From contig NW_019091361.1 of the NCBI RefSeq assembly GCF_001949145.1, positions 3,417,359 through 3,481,358 of the forward strand: a stretch of DNA of 64,000 nucleotides, read 5' to 3'. The DNA is from Acanthaster planci. Taxonomy: Eukaryota > Echinodermata > Asteroidea > Valvatida > Acanthasteridae. Shown here in pieces: positions 38,780 through 52,189 of this stretch (the first letter of the stretch is position 1; every line of letters starts with the position of its first letter). The translations under genes were made by a program, and so were the position numbers. The notes under the pieces were generated by a model. The model was not told the origin of the DNA, did not search any database, and was given only the letters and a program-made list of their open reading frames with translations.

Positions 38780-39303
38780 GCGTGGCAGGGGGCTCTGAAA
38801 TCGGACAAAGGGAGCTGGGCCTTGTAACAAAAGACCGTACTCATTACAAAAGACCGGGCTGCTGGCATCACCGACATTTTTTCACTCTCAATAGTGGAGA
38901 TAATCCAGCCTTGTTTTGAAACAGTATACTACGGTTTTGGGGATTCAGCGCAAACGGATTACCCCTTGGGACAAAAGCGCTCCACCACTACAGTGGTGAG
39001 CCACACAGCACCGCTGCACGCTAACCTGGCCCCTATCGAAAAGAGGTCAGCAGCGCACTGTGCCAGGTCCGTGAACAAAAGAAAATTATGTAACACTGCA
39101 CAATCTGGGATCCTTTTACAAGGCAGCAGGCCTGGCTGAAATTCTCCAGCATCAATAGGCAGTTCTTTGTGTGGGTGTAAGTGTCCAGTAAATGAAGATA
39201 TGAATTTTTAAAGAATTTTGAAAACAGGAAAAGAAAAAAAAAAGAAAATTATCCCGTCCCAGCATCATCAACATTCATAATGCTCCTGGCGCGAAGTGGT
39301 TAA
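38780..39303. mobile_element. TTAA-ended non-autonomous element, copy 2
   Basis: Ends CTGGCGCGAAGTGGTTAA, the inverse of the start of copy 1 at 12381. Internal blocks are shared in order from about 38885 on; the left end is lost or diverged. Confidence 0.6.
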
Positions 39304-40226
39304 CGTTGTGATGGAGATCTTAGATTGTGTAGCATTTTGTACTGTACATTGAAACCAGAGAAGCCGGTGTGTGAGCTCAGTAGAAACAAAAAGCAAAACT
39401 CAAGATCACTGGTGCAGAAAACTGCCCTCTGTCCAATCAGTTAGAGCACAAAAAAGCCTGTAGTTTTGGAGTCAATAAGGCCATGGTATATCTGCTAGTT
39501 AGCGCCAAGCTCCATGGACATCACTGAGTCATAAACCTGCAGAAACCTGTCTCTCTAATGAATAGATTGAAGACTTGGGTCAGTTTAAATGTGGACAGCA
39601 GTAAGACGGCTATTGTGAGCACAAACTCGGTAACTGTCGCTTGACACCAAGGACCTTTTTTATGAATCTCTGTGGTGTCTCTGTTTGATCTTGAGTTCTA
39701 CAATTACTCCCAAACATCTGTTATTGTAATGAACCGGAAGTACAGGTACTCCTAGACTTGGCCTAAATTACAGATTGGCAGGAAATGGAGCTGTATTGTA
39801 CACGAGGGTCTCAACTCGGGAGTGGGGAGTTGTGGGAAGAGGGCAAAATTCAGGAACTGGTGCCCAAAACTTAGCATGGTAGCAAGACTGAAATTTGGAA
39901 AAACTCGAAGTTTGAGAATGGCCAGCATGTCATTGACCCTATGACCTCTGACACAGTGTCAACTCTATTTGAATATCCACGCTGGCACAAACAGAGACCT
40001 TATTCTACCTGCATCTGTACTTGGGAACTGTATCCCGTAAGAGTGGAGAGGAGGCAGCATCATCCAGACAAATAGCAGTCAATACAATGTCATCAGTTTT
40101 GTCTGCCTTTGCCTGTACTTCATACACCTGTTATTTTGCGGTCTGGTCTTTACTCCTGAAGTGAGGAACAGCTTGTCATATCTGCATGCCGTAAAAGCTG
40201 TAGAAAAGCACATTCCTCACACCAAC

Positions 40227-40283
40227 ACATGACTGTTTAACAGTCACCTGACTGTTTAGCAGTCACATGACTGTTGAGCAGTG
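40227..40283. repeat. Three tandem 19-bp dyad repeats
   Basis: Units close to ACCTGACTGTTTAGCAGTC, each containing the small inverted repeat GACTG...CAGTC. Within the presumed CDK7 3' UTR, so three short hairpins could form in RNA. Confidence 0.7.
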
Positions 40284-40590
40284 ACTCACTGATTTACTGT
40301 AAGGCTGCCACACTAACTGGATGGCGCTTGCGGTAGCAGTGCCCTGCATTGAGGAATTTTACTGTTAATTTTAATCATTTTGTTTCATACAGATGGCTGC
40401 AAAATAGCAATTTGATCCTACTGTTTACACTGTTCATGGAAATCATCGTGCAGAATTTAAAGAATACTTTGAAGTCAAATTTGTAATGGCTGAAAATTGT
40501 TAACAATTAAATTAAAGGGTCTGTAAGGAGTAGCCTGTTTTTGTAAATTAAAAAATTGAGATTGGAAAATAAATCTAAAACATAAATAAA

Positions 40591-43500
40591 ACATGGTCCA
40601 TTTTGTCTGATTTTTAAGTTGGATATTTTCATGCTATCAAAGAATTCCTGTTTGTCAGAATGTAAATCCCCAGTCTTGCTGTTCACCTGACGTTGATCCA
40701 TGATAACTCGTTGGTTTCTTCTTACCTTGGTCTTGAGCTTTGTCCTTATGAACCTCTTGGTGGTGTGCTTGTGAATGCGTCTGTAGCTTTCTTTTTGCTT
40801 TTGAAGTGTCTGTGTTGGCTACTTGTATTTTCTCTTCTGTTCTTTCCCCCGCATGAGACATAAGCCAGCCTGAGATATGTGGATGGTGGTAAATAGTCCT
40901 GGGGAACATTTCTAAACAGAGGATGCTTTTTTATACTTGGCTTTTTAAAAGCATATGACAAGAAATTGGGTTTTTTTTTCTGTGACAACAAAGGGCATTT
41001 ATATAAGTTTGATGGCCTTTCTATGTTTAAGTGCTTCAAGTGCCTTAGGCCAGTGATCCCAATACAGGCAGACAGCGCCCTCTGTTGGTTGTCAACCTCT
41101 GTAAGTGGTTTGCAACAAATCTGTGACAGAATGTAAGGGATTCTGACAGTGCCTTTGGAATTTTAATTTTTAAATCAAAGGTGCACTTTTATTTTGCCTA
41201 TCACTAATGTACCGGTAATTTATTTAGAACTGTAAAACTAGTGGCAGCTGTCTGATAGCTTGTGAGAGCATTTTAAACACTTTCTTAAAAATCCCCTCAC
41301 TCCCATCCCCTTCTCCTCCCCCTTCGTGTACTGTCTTACACATGCTATTGTGGACATCCTAAGCACTCAGCCACTGAGCTTGTTAGGGCCGATTTGTTGG
41401 TTCAAATCCGGGGCTTGACTGGATGTCTTGAGAAGTTGTAAGAAGGGTGAGTAAAAAAAATGAGCATTTTTCCTCTCAAGTGTTGCTCTCAAGGTCCCAG
41501 TCCGGCCTGCCACCACCTGTTGTACATAGGATGGTGAGGAACCTCATAAACAAGATCAATTAAGCCCGGAGCCGTAATGAGGATTGATTCTTAAGCCCTT
41601 ACTCCATCCCCCGACACCAGAAGGGAACTTGCGCGGCAGGCACAGACCGTCAGTGATAAATCTTCAATTTCCTTTTCTTCTGGGGGGATGCGTCCTGCAG
41701 GGGGGACATATTAACACAAGTCATTCACTAATCCATCTGAAAATGACAGTCAATCAGCAAGTTGGTAATCGGGCGTGCTGTTGCACTTTCTCGGCAGCAC
41801 TCTTCCGTGAACTTTTGGTGACTTCTGTTACCCTTGATGGCCTTGCACTGGAACTTCCTGTTGCAAGATGGTTGAATGATAACGTGCCTCTTTGAAGCAC
41901 ATTTGAAATTTCAGTACATTTCTGCAACAACTACTTCTACTGGGACCCTGTTCTGGCCTACCGAGATCACCTGGTGAAATCAATGTAGCATTTTACAAGT
42001 ATTATTTAGTCCAGTGTCAAGTTTTAATATACATGTGCTTGAAAGGGTTTGGACTGAAAAGAAGGTTCAGCATCCTTTACAGCTGACGACTTGGAACAAT
42101 AGGTGAACTGAGAAATCTGTGTTGTATTCTGCCCTTGTGAATAAGAAACAAGGCAGTACTTTCCTTTTTTAAATGTTTGTTCATCCACACAGTGCCCAAG
42201 CTGTTTCAAAGTGTTGGTTTAATATTCTGTTGGGCCCTCACAGCAAGTCAAGCTCATCAGTGGCATTGATGTTGGCGTCGTTCCTTACTATGCCCCTGTT
42301 CTATCGGAAGCATCTAGTTGGCAACAGTGTTTCAGAGCGGCAGACATAGCCAGGGGCGAGCTTTCTGGTGCGCATAGTTTGGTCTGGCTCCCAATCTTGT
42401 CAAGGACTTCCAAATAAACATGAATGCAGTCACTCTGGATGCAGCCCTCCAGACGTGCCCCCAGTCCAGAGGGGGAACATTCAGTACACAAGTTAACATT
42501 CCAGAGATATCCAAATTATGATGCGTTTTGCCGATACAGACTACAGTACACAAGAACCCTGCGGCTGGTATGTCTATGGGTGGTCAGTTATGTATTTATC
42601 ATATGTACATCCAAAATTGTGAAAGATGACCATTTTTCTCTTGTGCATGGTTTGTCGGTGACCACTTGTAATGAAAGGAGCTTACATGTACAGGCATTGC
42701 ATATGGAACCTTTCACAATGCAAAAGAAGGGCATGGCCACATTCTGGAGAATAGTCTTTGTATTTTGGGTAAATAAAACCAAGGATTCTGATCAGAGAAG
42801 TCTACTACATTGTTACATATCAGGTGTGGAGATTAAGAAAAGGTAAAGAAAAATGTAAAATGGTTGGAGGAAACCCTGTAGTAATTTTCTAGGTGAAAAC
42901 TCTGAAAGGAAATGTATAAGCTGAATTTATATGGACAAACTCACTGACATATTTCACAGTATGCTTGAAATTTTCAGTGGCCTTCTTTAATGGCAGAAAG
43001 CATAAAAATTGTGTTGGGTTTTGTATGAAGCAACTGTCATGAAGCATTGACTCCATGTAAAATTAATGTAACCACAGTGCTTTCTGCCATTAGTGGGGGC
43101 CATCTTTAAATGACCGGAGAGAGCATTCATGGTCACCAGATTCGCCTATATATATGCCAACTTGGGCAGGAATCAAACCTGGCTCGTTTACAGAGGCAAA
43201 GATGCAACGAGAGTAAAGCTGAAATAAACCTGAGCCAACCTGGCTCAGGCTGGCTCCCATCTACATGTAAATTCAAAGCCTCCTAAGCCATAACAGAACA
43301 AAAACTTCCAATTTTTCAAACAAAAAGTAACTTTACAGTGCTATCCTTTAATATGAAATCCTACTCTACAACCTACTTGGCTGTGAAAAATGCTTTTTAC
43401 AATATTCAACTCAGATGTGTCAACATGTAATGACAAGCAGACCCATGTGATAAGCCTGCTTGCAAAGTGGAAGAAGATATCATGTTGGCTAATTATATAA

Positions 43501-46500
43501 TGTGTGATATTTCGCACATTCGGTTTGATTTGTTAAATAGGTGCTGATGATGAGAAAGTTCCATGTGACAACTTGCCAAATTGTCAGGTGATGTTGAAAA
43601 TGGTTTGCATACCAAAATGCAGGCAAGTAGACAAACATTTCCTAGCAGCAAAGATTAGGGAATGTTCACCCTTATTGCATGTACTGGCACACTACTATAC
43701 ACTTATGAATAGTAATATATGTTGGAAGCCCAACAATGATTTGGGATTTACAAAAAAAAATTAAAAGATATCGCACTACATGTACTAAGCTTTCCATATA
43801 GGAGCCAACCAGGCAAAACAGTATGTAGACCTACAGCCTTCAGTTATAATTAGGCAAAGAATAGACAGGTATGAGTACAAAGGTTGCTATCCTGCATGTA
43901 ACTGTCCCTGAGTGAAGTTGTTGGAATATAGAGGATTTTAATGGGATGGTATGGTAGAAGTCTGTTAAGACTGTTAATTGCTCAAGCAAGTTATGTAAGT
44001 TTTGATGAAGAATTCCATACAAAGGCAGAGATGTTTAGTGAAAATTGTAGGTACTCTCAGGCGGGTCACTGAGATGTTTCTTCCAAATGAAGCCCTTGAC
44101 TGAGAGAAAATAAGAGTATAGAAGAACCTTAAAACTTAAGTTTAAAGACTTGATTCCCGGAAATCTTTGGTAAAAGTTTGGACCTGTTTGAGGTTATTTT
44201 GAAATTATGGAAATGTTTGTAATTCCAGGTAAAATTTAACACCAAATTAAACTGTTGCTGAAACTGAGAAAATGTTCACTAAAAAAGAAGGAAAATTGTT
44301 ACAGAAGTTTTTACAAGATAATTCTGTTACAGTGATTCAGCGATTCAAATTTGTGTGGTGTGCCTTTTATTAACACATGAAAGTGAAGCTCAGCTCAACA
44401 CTGATGTTGCATTGATGTGGAGTTTGTGTTGAATACAAAGGTTGCCCCTGCCCACGCTAAGTCTGGGATCAAGATCCAATGATGGTCATTCTCATCTTGT
44501 GTTTTGTTGTCTGGAAACTCTTGTACGTAGTGATTTGGGGGAGCGGAATTTGGCGTTACCGGTTGGCATGCTAATACAAACGGACAGTGTTCACCTGATC
44601 GCAGTGCAGGCACCTAATTGGCTCGGCATGAGTTAAAGAATGAATAAAAACATCCCCGGCAAATGGAAGTGACATTGAACCCGAGGCCCCCAAAGTTGAA
44701 AGATTAGTGCCCAGACTGTCAGTAGTTTTGTCGAGGAAGAGAGAGGGAAATTTATTTGGGAAAAAACGCAAAAGCACAAATAAAACTAACCAAAAACAAA
44801 ACTTCTAATATGTCATTTCTAGAAGCAATTATCAAAGGAAAATGTTAGCATGCGTTCGTTTGATTCAGTGAATTGTTTGCCAAAGTTTAATTTTTTCAGT
44901 TTTGGTTCAGATATTTTTATTTATTTCATTCTTTCTGATTCAAGATATCCTGGTACCCACCAATTGTCTGTGAGCGTGATGTCACATATTGGCCCGTCTT
45001 GTTACTGAAAGTTCATTGATGATCACAGTTGTTCGTACCGCTCCTGGTAAAAAGCCAGTGCTGGTGACATCACCTAAATGTGCATGTGTATCAAAACTGT
45101 TGTATGAAAGCCTGAGCAGTTGTGTTTTAAACTGAGAGAGCTTGCAGTTCGTGATATTAAAGTTTGTAATTTATTTGAGCTTTGCAACTGCTTGACAGCA
45201 AGACGTTAACATCAAGATGTTAATTTGTGTGGACCAAGTGTGCATGTTGTTGGAGATCAATCTAATTAGTTGCGCCGCGCATGTTGGTTACATTGGCTAT
45301 AAATGATCCAGTTTGCCAGCATTATTTCCGTTTAAATTATTTGTTAACAGAATCAATATTGTCTGCATTTTTTTGAAAGAGCAGGATGTTCAGCAACTAT
45401 GTAGAGGGCTAGCATGGCCTCATTAATTAATGATACTAATTTAATGTCTCCCTTAGTTCTTCTTTAATGGTGTTTAAGTGATTGCACTGAGTGACATTAA
45501 CCATAACAATCAAGGTACTGACCGACAAACCAAATTAATTGCCTGTGTACTTGATATCTAAAATTGAATTAACCCACTTCCCTGTTCCAAAGGTGAATGC
45601 TCTTTGAGACTTACATGTACCTCGAGGAGGCCTGACAGAATATTGATTGCCCACAACACAGGAGTCGTAAATACTGAATGATGGCATTCAAGTTCAGAAC
45701 TGACACTTGTTGGCCTCACACCCAAATTGCTCATCAGCAGGGTGATGTCTCACATTCATTTGACAACAGCGTAAAGCTTGACTCTGTACGTAACCCATCT
45801 CTTGTCCTTGTGTAAATTAACCTAGTAAACAAGAGGTGTACGGAACTCATGCGTCAGACATGTACATGTAGGTCTTATGAATGTATTCAAAGATAGGACA
45901 TTTTTTTTCTCAGGAACCTAATTCAAATGCTTGACTTTCTGGATTTTGCCTCATATGAAGCTGAATCAATTGACTTCATCAAGCATAAAAGCTTTACAAT
46001 AACAAAATAACATAACAAATTATAATAACAAATACTAAAATGTGGAAACATACATAGTTGAATGTTTGTATCGGTGTTTAATTGATGTAAAGCATCCACA
46101 CCATAAACCAATCACATCTTGGCTAGACTCACTCCAGCAGCCAGTAATAAACAAGGAAAGTTCTGTCTAGCATTTGAAACGGAAGTGTGTTTGACCAGGC
46201 CTTAACAAGGTAAGTCACTTGTCACCTGTGCACTGTAAGTGGTATAATAGGCCCAGCATGGGACTGCACGATACCCACATTCTCTCATATTTCAATAAAA
46301 AAAAACTACTTCACAAATTATGACATAAGCCCCAAACAGCCCTTCCAAAACATTCCGATTAGTCTCTAGAAAAACAATGTTACTCTTCTGTCAAGCAGGG
46401 TACCTATAAAGATGATCAGTTGAAAGTTTAAACTCACATCACCATGAGGAATGGCATAAATAACAGACAAGCTTATGGATACTATTTTTTTAATCAAATA

Positions 46501-47449
46501 ATTCGTCTGTTAAGGATTAAGTTTTATGTTTTTTGTTTTGGACAAATATAGATTTCGGTTGAAGTTTAAAATTTTTGTCAAGTTGAAATAATTCTTAAAA
46601 AAGAACATACATGTTGGTATAAAATGGATGCTGACATAGATGCAGTTGAGACATCATTTAAAATTGTAGAGGGGAAGATTATACGTTGTACAAATCACAA
46701 ATCGTATGGTTCACCCCCCCCCCTTCCTGGCCATGGTTAAAGTGGCATGGCAATTAAGTTGGCTAGCCAGCATTTCCCTTGTTGAACAGTGACCCCTGTA
46801 AAATTAAGACAACTTCCAGAGCGGATCCAGTGGAAAGGAGGGTGGTGAGGCATTGGGATCCCCTTATATACCACTTAAGTAGTCTCTCTCCACCTGCTAG
46901 CTGTGAATTTATCCAAATAAGATTGAGATTATTTAGGGAGGAAAGTCCTTTGCTAAATTTTAGGCAACATTGCCTCCATTTTGTAATTGGTAAAGTGACC
47001 CCTGTCCTCAACCCCTCCCAGTGGTTGGATGAGAAATTTTCTGTGCAGTCTGTAGCAATTTATTTATTCAATTTATTCATTTTTTTGGGGGGGGGAGGAT
47101 TGGTTGAGACGAATCTGATTGGATAATTAGCAGTCATGTCTTGAGGGCATCATGATGTGGGTGAATTTCTGGTAGCATGGTTGTGAATTGTGAATTTTAT
47201 CATCATTACAATCCAGTGTGTCTTCACCACTGTGCCGTGTGTTTTATATTTTTTTCCTTTTTGGCTTATATTAGGGATAAAATGCAAGTGAAATCCCAGC
47301 ACAGGTTTCAAATATTTGGTTACGGTGGAGCTGAGGACGCTGTGTGTATGCTTTTTTTAGTGATGAGTTGGTAACAAGATTTTTAGTAATGGAATTATTA
47401 TAAGCACCTAGGCCCTTTGTGGACGTAATTTGCTTAGTGCTAGTTTTCA
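40591..47449. other. Gene-free stretch downstream of CDK7
   Basis: AT-rich; no exon with flanking splice signals and family resemblance found on either strand. A SINE-like fragment with a box-B word (GGTTTGATTCC on the minus strand) lies near 43150-43230. TACATGTA words recur. Confidence 0.4.
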
Positions 47450-47570
47450 AGAATTTGATAGAAATACAAGCTTGCTCATGTAAGACTCATACCCATTATC
47501 TCCTGTTTATTAGCTGATGCCCTAACCACTCATCCACTAAGCCTGCTGGGTAAGTAGGCAGATTCGAATG
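47450..47570 (-). mobile_element. SINE fragment, same family as 14211-14443
   Basis: On the minus strand: box A GGATGAGTGGTTAGGGCATC, then AACAGGAGATAATGGG and a degraded box B (GGGTATGAGTCTTA), followed by GAGCAAGCTTG as in the 14.2-kb copy. Confidence 0.6.
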
Positions 47571-49794
47571 CACTAGCAGAGGTTGCGGGAATCATGCCAG
47601 TGCTGTTATGTCAACAGTTATTGGCAACAAATGGTGTTCTTGGCAATGGTGGCTTGGCAATACTCATGTGCACAGACAAATCTTTGATGACAGAACATAT
47701 CTGCATATCGAGGTAATCCCTGTGTCATTCCAAATATCCTCCAATTAACCACTCTTGACTTCTGACATTAATAGCAGTGATTTACAAGTGCTAAACTTTC
47801 ATGGGTCGTTATCCACAGTTCTTGAGATGAGGTCTGTAGCTCGTTTGTCTATTTTTATTTTTATGGCTTAATTTACCTTGTGTGACCTTGTTTGATACGT
47901 GCTGGGACTTGTAAAGGTTGTGTTGTTTTGACAGGATGTAGGAACTTTCAAGGGTTAAAATCGTTGATTTTCAAACCCTGTATATTACCTGCATTTACAT
48001 GTACTTGTATGTTCTGAATGAAAAGATATGATATACAGACCTTTTTTGCCATAATTGTATTTTTGCATATCCATGAATTTTCTACAGCAAACAGAGTTTT
48101 GTTTGCATGACTCGTTAGAGGAAATCGGCTACCCCATCATGCCAATTTTGACCAGACTATTCCCCTGTCTCGTCGGACATTCATCCTTCCATTTTCCCCA
48201 CCCATCCTCTCTCTAAATTTGGTTTCTGGATGGATCAGTTGGTCAAGAGATGATTTTTGTGCACAAACTTCAAAGGCGTCCTTGAAAGGAACACGTTTTA
48301 CTGTCAGAGTTTCCGCTGTCAGTCAGTCAGCAATAATTCTGAGCAGTTGGCAAGAAAATAACAGTATTAATAGCACTGCTTAAAAAAGAAAGTGAAATCG
48401 CTCCAAGAGATGTGCATTTTGGTGATGCTTTGGTTATCATTTAGAATTTACCAGCGTAAACTCTGATAATGCAAATACCATAGCTGTCCGGATGTCTGTG
48501 TGACGTTGGCCATTATGAGTTGTTGAATCAAAGCATTTGCATGATATGAATTACATGTATTTTTGTCAGTTATTTCATGTGACATCTCGTTTGCTTTAGA
48601 TTTCTTTACTTCATTTTGGTTCCGTTTTGTGGCCTTTGTCATCCTTGTTAAAATTAAATTCTCTCCAAATCCTGTAACTGCTGCTTGGCATCACTGGAAA
48701 AATAAAATAGGAATTTTATTGTTGCTTTGATGTAACTCATAAGATAGTATCGTTAAAATGTGGCACTATACATTTACAGAGATGTTTTGGCCTGAGGTGC
48801 TTGTAGGCCGTCTGTAGGAACTGTCTTGTAATGTGTTTACTTGATAGCTGTGGCGCCATGAAATTAAGCCCAGGACCCTTCATGGGCGTGTGCTTTTTAG
48901 GTGGAGCACATGCCTTTGGTAGAACGTGAGATTTTTTTTTTTCTTTTTAAAACTTTCTTACACTTGGAGTGGGCGGCTTTAACACGTTGAAGCTGTTTCT
49001 GGGTGGGAAGTTGGCAGCATGACTTAGAGTTTAATTTGAAATGACTTTCCTGGTCCGGACCTGTTGCTGCAAGGGGACAGGTTGTAGGAAGATACCATCT
49101 TGCATGTGTTATTTTTCACTCTAGTGAAAAACCTGACATGCCTGCTAGAGTCACAGTCATGCAAGAGAGAAATCTTCAGTGTATTCAATGCAAGGGAGAG
49201 TTTACTTTGAAATTTGTGCATAAATTACAAAAGTTACATTGGTACAAAATTAGTCAGTCATATTTTGTCTTTGTTTGGTTCACTGTTTGTTCTGTTTAGT
49301 CACTGTAGAATTGAATAGGGAACCATGACAGGCACATAGTGTGCACTTGCCTGGGACAAGTTACCACCAACGACACTTTGAAATTGTTCTTACCCTCCAT
49401 TTATTTCATCATTAAAAAAAAATTCTTTCAGTCATAAACAATATTGTTGTCTAGTCCATTTCATCAGGGTGCAGCAGATGGACTGAGATGCCGGTACAAC
49501 ATGGGCACATGTAAGAAGTACATGTCTGAAACACTAGACGGGAGTGGTCTGACCATCTAGACGTACTGTTGAATATCAAAAAGTGCCTATTGGGACTGAC
49601 AGGTTTTGCTAAAAATGTCTAGATTTGCCATGGAATACAGACTTGAGTTTGAGTTCAAGCTCTTCAGAAAATACATTTATGGCATACATGTATCTGTGTT
49701 AGGATGTGCAACCAAAGTAAGACTCGGATTCTCATTAGTTCAAAGTAGTCACGATGTATTTTGCATCGGGAAGATGTTCCTTTCCAATTACCGG

Positions 49795-49925
49795 TTTTGC
49801 CCTGGCTTGTACTGGGTTTTGAGTCCCACCCGAGTAAGCAGCTTGTTAATTTTTTCACAAACTCTCGGACAAGCACATTAGTGTACAGTACGTCAGTGCA
49901 AGGGAAAAACCTGTTATTAAAATCG
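49795..49925 (+). mobile_element. SINE fragment, 3' body copy
   Basis: Box B remnant GGGTTTTGAGTCCCA, then CGAGTAAGCAGCTTGTTAAT, a TTTTTTCACAA word, CTCTCGGACAAGCAC and AAACCTGTTA..., matching 14295-14410 in order. Box A is not recognisable. Confidence 0.65.
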
Positions 49926-50699
49926 CAGTATTCAGTCAACACAAATTTCATATGTAGGCTTCGTATATTGGCATGCTTAGAGACTCGGAAAGAACGTGAC
50001 TTATACTTCCAATAGCCTACAGTTTAGCTGTACATAAACATGCATGCCTCCCCTCATGCTTCATTTGCCCAGTTTTAGAAAGTTTTCTGTGATAAGTAAA
50101 ACCCATTAAATGCTCTCAGTTGCTAGAGAAAAGTACATTCACTGCGACTGACGGGGTTGTTCCCCAATCCCGGTAACTACGATTATCCTATGGCCGTACA
50201 GCCTTGCAAGCTACACTGACAAGTTTACCGTCTCAAACCTGTCAGGTCTTATTCCCAGTATCCTAAGCAGGCCGGCCTGCAATGTGTTGTGGCTGTTGGA
50301 GGGGGAAGGGTGATCTTTCTGGCGGTCTGGGCTCATTTCCTTTCTCCAGACGAGGAAGCGTACCACTGTGTTAAAGGGATTCCATCATTATTGCAATCGT
50401 TGAAAATAGACTTCGGCATTTGAAAATTGCCTATAAAGGCTAGGAAAAGAGTCCCATTAACCCATTTCATATTGACCCCCTCCCCACGTTTAACACTTGC
50501 AGGACAGGGCAGAGCTATGATAAGCTTATTCCTTTGTCACTGAGATAATAATGCCTATAAGAACATTTTAATACTTTTTCTTTTACATGTATCTGATTTC
50601 AAGTGTTAATTGAAAGTGCTCAGGTACTATACTGTCCAGAAGCTTGAAGGACTTAAGGAAATAGAAAATGATAAAATTTCTGGGATGGAATAATTGCAT

Positions 50700-50860
50700 T
50701 CAATATTCCAGGGTCCAGCCCTTGGAATCAGGTCAGGACCAAGGCCCCAATCGGTATCCACTTTTCAGCCTAGGTACGTGTACATGTAGGGTTTGAACCT
50801 GGATCATAGAGACCACCATCCCGTCCAGACTGCGGGACCAGACGCTTGTCTGAGTTGGTA
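50700..50860 (-). mobile_element. Possible tRNA-derived SINE (second family)
   Basis: Minus strand has a box-A-like GTCTGGTCCCGCAGTCTGG and box-B-like GGTTCAAACCC about 40 bases on. No target duplication identified. Confidence 0.3.
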
Positions 50861-51036
50861 CTAAAGCTTCAAATGTGATAGACGTTGAGGCTGGTAGCCT
50901 GGTACCTGTAATGTCTTTGTGAAGTCACAGTTTCCTGACTTTAAGTATAAATGGGAACTTTGCCATACCACTGCAGCTCCCTGAAATCTTTGGCTCTTTT
51001 ACAAAGAACTTAAGACTTTCTTTACACTTTACAGCC

Positions 51037-51104
51037 CTTAATTCATGGATGCATACATTAAGGCATAGGACTTAATTCATGGATGCATACATTAAGGCAT
51101 AGGA
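51037..51104. repeat. 34-bp perfect tandem duplication
   Basis: CTTAATTCATGGATGCATAC... repeated twice head to tail without mismatch; adjacent bases differ. Confidence 0.92.
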
Positions 51105-52005
51105 CTTGGCAGGAACGTTTTCATCACTGCTGATTAACATACATGTTTCTTGTGCAGGGTTTTTTTTTTCTAAGAAATGAGTCATGAACTTGATGATTAG
51201 TTGGTTAATATTGGGAGAAAGCTGATTAAACCTGCGCCCCCTCACTGACAGCACTCTGCATTTCTTTACATAGCGTTGGCCCCAGATCTGATTGGCCCTT
51301 ATTTGGCACATGGAGGATACACTCAGAATGGTAATTCGTGCCTGTACAAATTAATATTGTACACTGTGATTGTTCTTCCAGTAACCATTTCCATTATTTT
51401 CTGCTGCATGCTAATTAATATTAATTAGGGGGACCGCGGGGGGGAGGTGCTTGTCCCCCTCTTTCTCCCTCCCCCCCCAAAAGAAGAAAGTGAAAAATAA
51501 AAAGGAAAACATTAGGAACAAATAGAAACTAGATGAAAGGGAACAAAAATCACCAATTTATGAAAAACCCTCCAACTTGTCCCACACCTGTTAATTGTTG
51601 AATTCTTTAGCTGATTGCCTGTCTCTCTCCACAACCCCGGAAAAAAACAAGTGGTTTGACCTCCCTGGTAAAAAATCCTGGTGACGCCCATGGTATCAAT
51701 ATCAAGAATGCATGAAGCCTATCGCTCACACAGCTGTGGATTTTAAGTATGGAGTTCAGGGAACTCACACATGCATACATGTACGTTTAGAGCATACTCA
51801 TAAGATGTTCCCAAATTCTCCAGTTTGTCATGGATATGTACAGGCGAGTCCTGTAATCATCAATAATCACCATTTCTAAGGCTATATGCACCTCTGATCG
51901 CAAAATTATCAAGATATTACGTTCTTGAGTTACCGTATACGGGGCTTGACTATCCGCAGTGATGCTTCCTAGAAAATGAGGGGTACTTGTTGCTCGCATG
52001 AAATA

Positions 52006-52184
52006 CGGGCTATTCACAATAGGGCGCCTCCAAGAGTTTGCAACAAGTTAGCAAATCAGAACGCGCGAAATTTGTCGACACTTTCCAAACGCGCATTGGG
52101 TCGACAAATTTCGCGCATTGTGATTGGCCAACGCGTTGCAAAACTCTTGGAGGCGGCGGCAGGCGCACGATTGTGAAACGTCCG
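52006..52184. mobile_element. Foldback MITE, family B, copy 2
   Basis: 179 bp: CGGGCTATTCACAAT..GGCGCCTCCAAGAG at left, CTTGGAGGCG...GATTGTGAAACGTCCG at right, TA on both sides (52004-52005, 52185-52186). Inner arms contain GAAATTTGTCGAC. TA target duplication fits Tc1/mariner-type mobilisation. Confidence 0.82.
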
Positions 52185-52189
52185 TATTC

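Larger units (their letters stand above)
38231..40590 (+). other. Presumed CDK7 3' UTR
   Basis: Non-coding sequence after the CDK7 stop. Two AATAAA words (40568-40573, 40585-40590) followed by a T-rich stretch are the first good poly(A) candidates. It includes a TTAA-type element (38780-39303) and three 19-bp dyad repeats (40227-40283). Confidence 0.45.

Noticed and set aside
41355-41420. tRNA or SINE
   Set aside because: Box-B-like TTGGTTCAAATCC is on the + strand, but the box-A-like sequence is on the other strand, so they do not form one unit.
43150-43240. SINE on the minus strand
   Set aside because: Only a box-B word is convincing; no box A, no tail, no target duplication. Mentioned as a fragment only.
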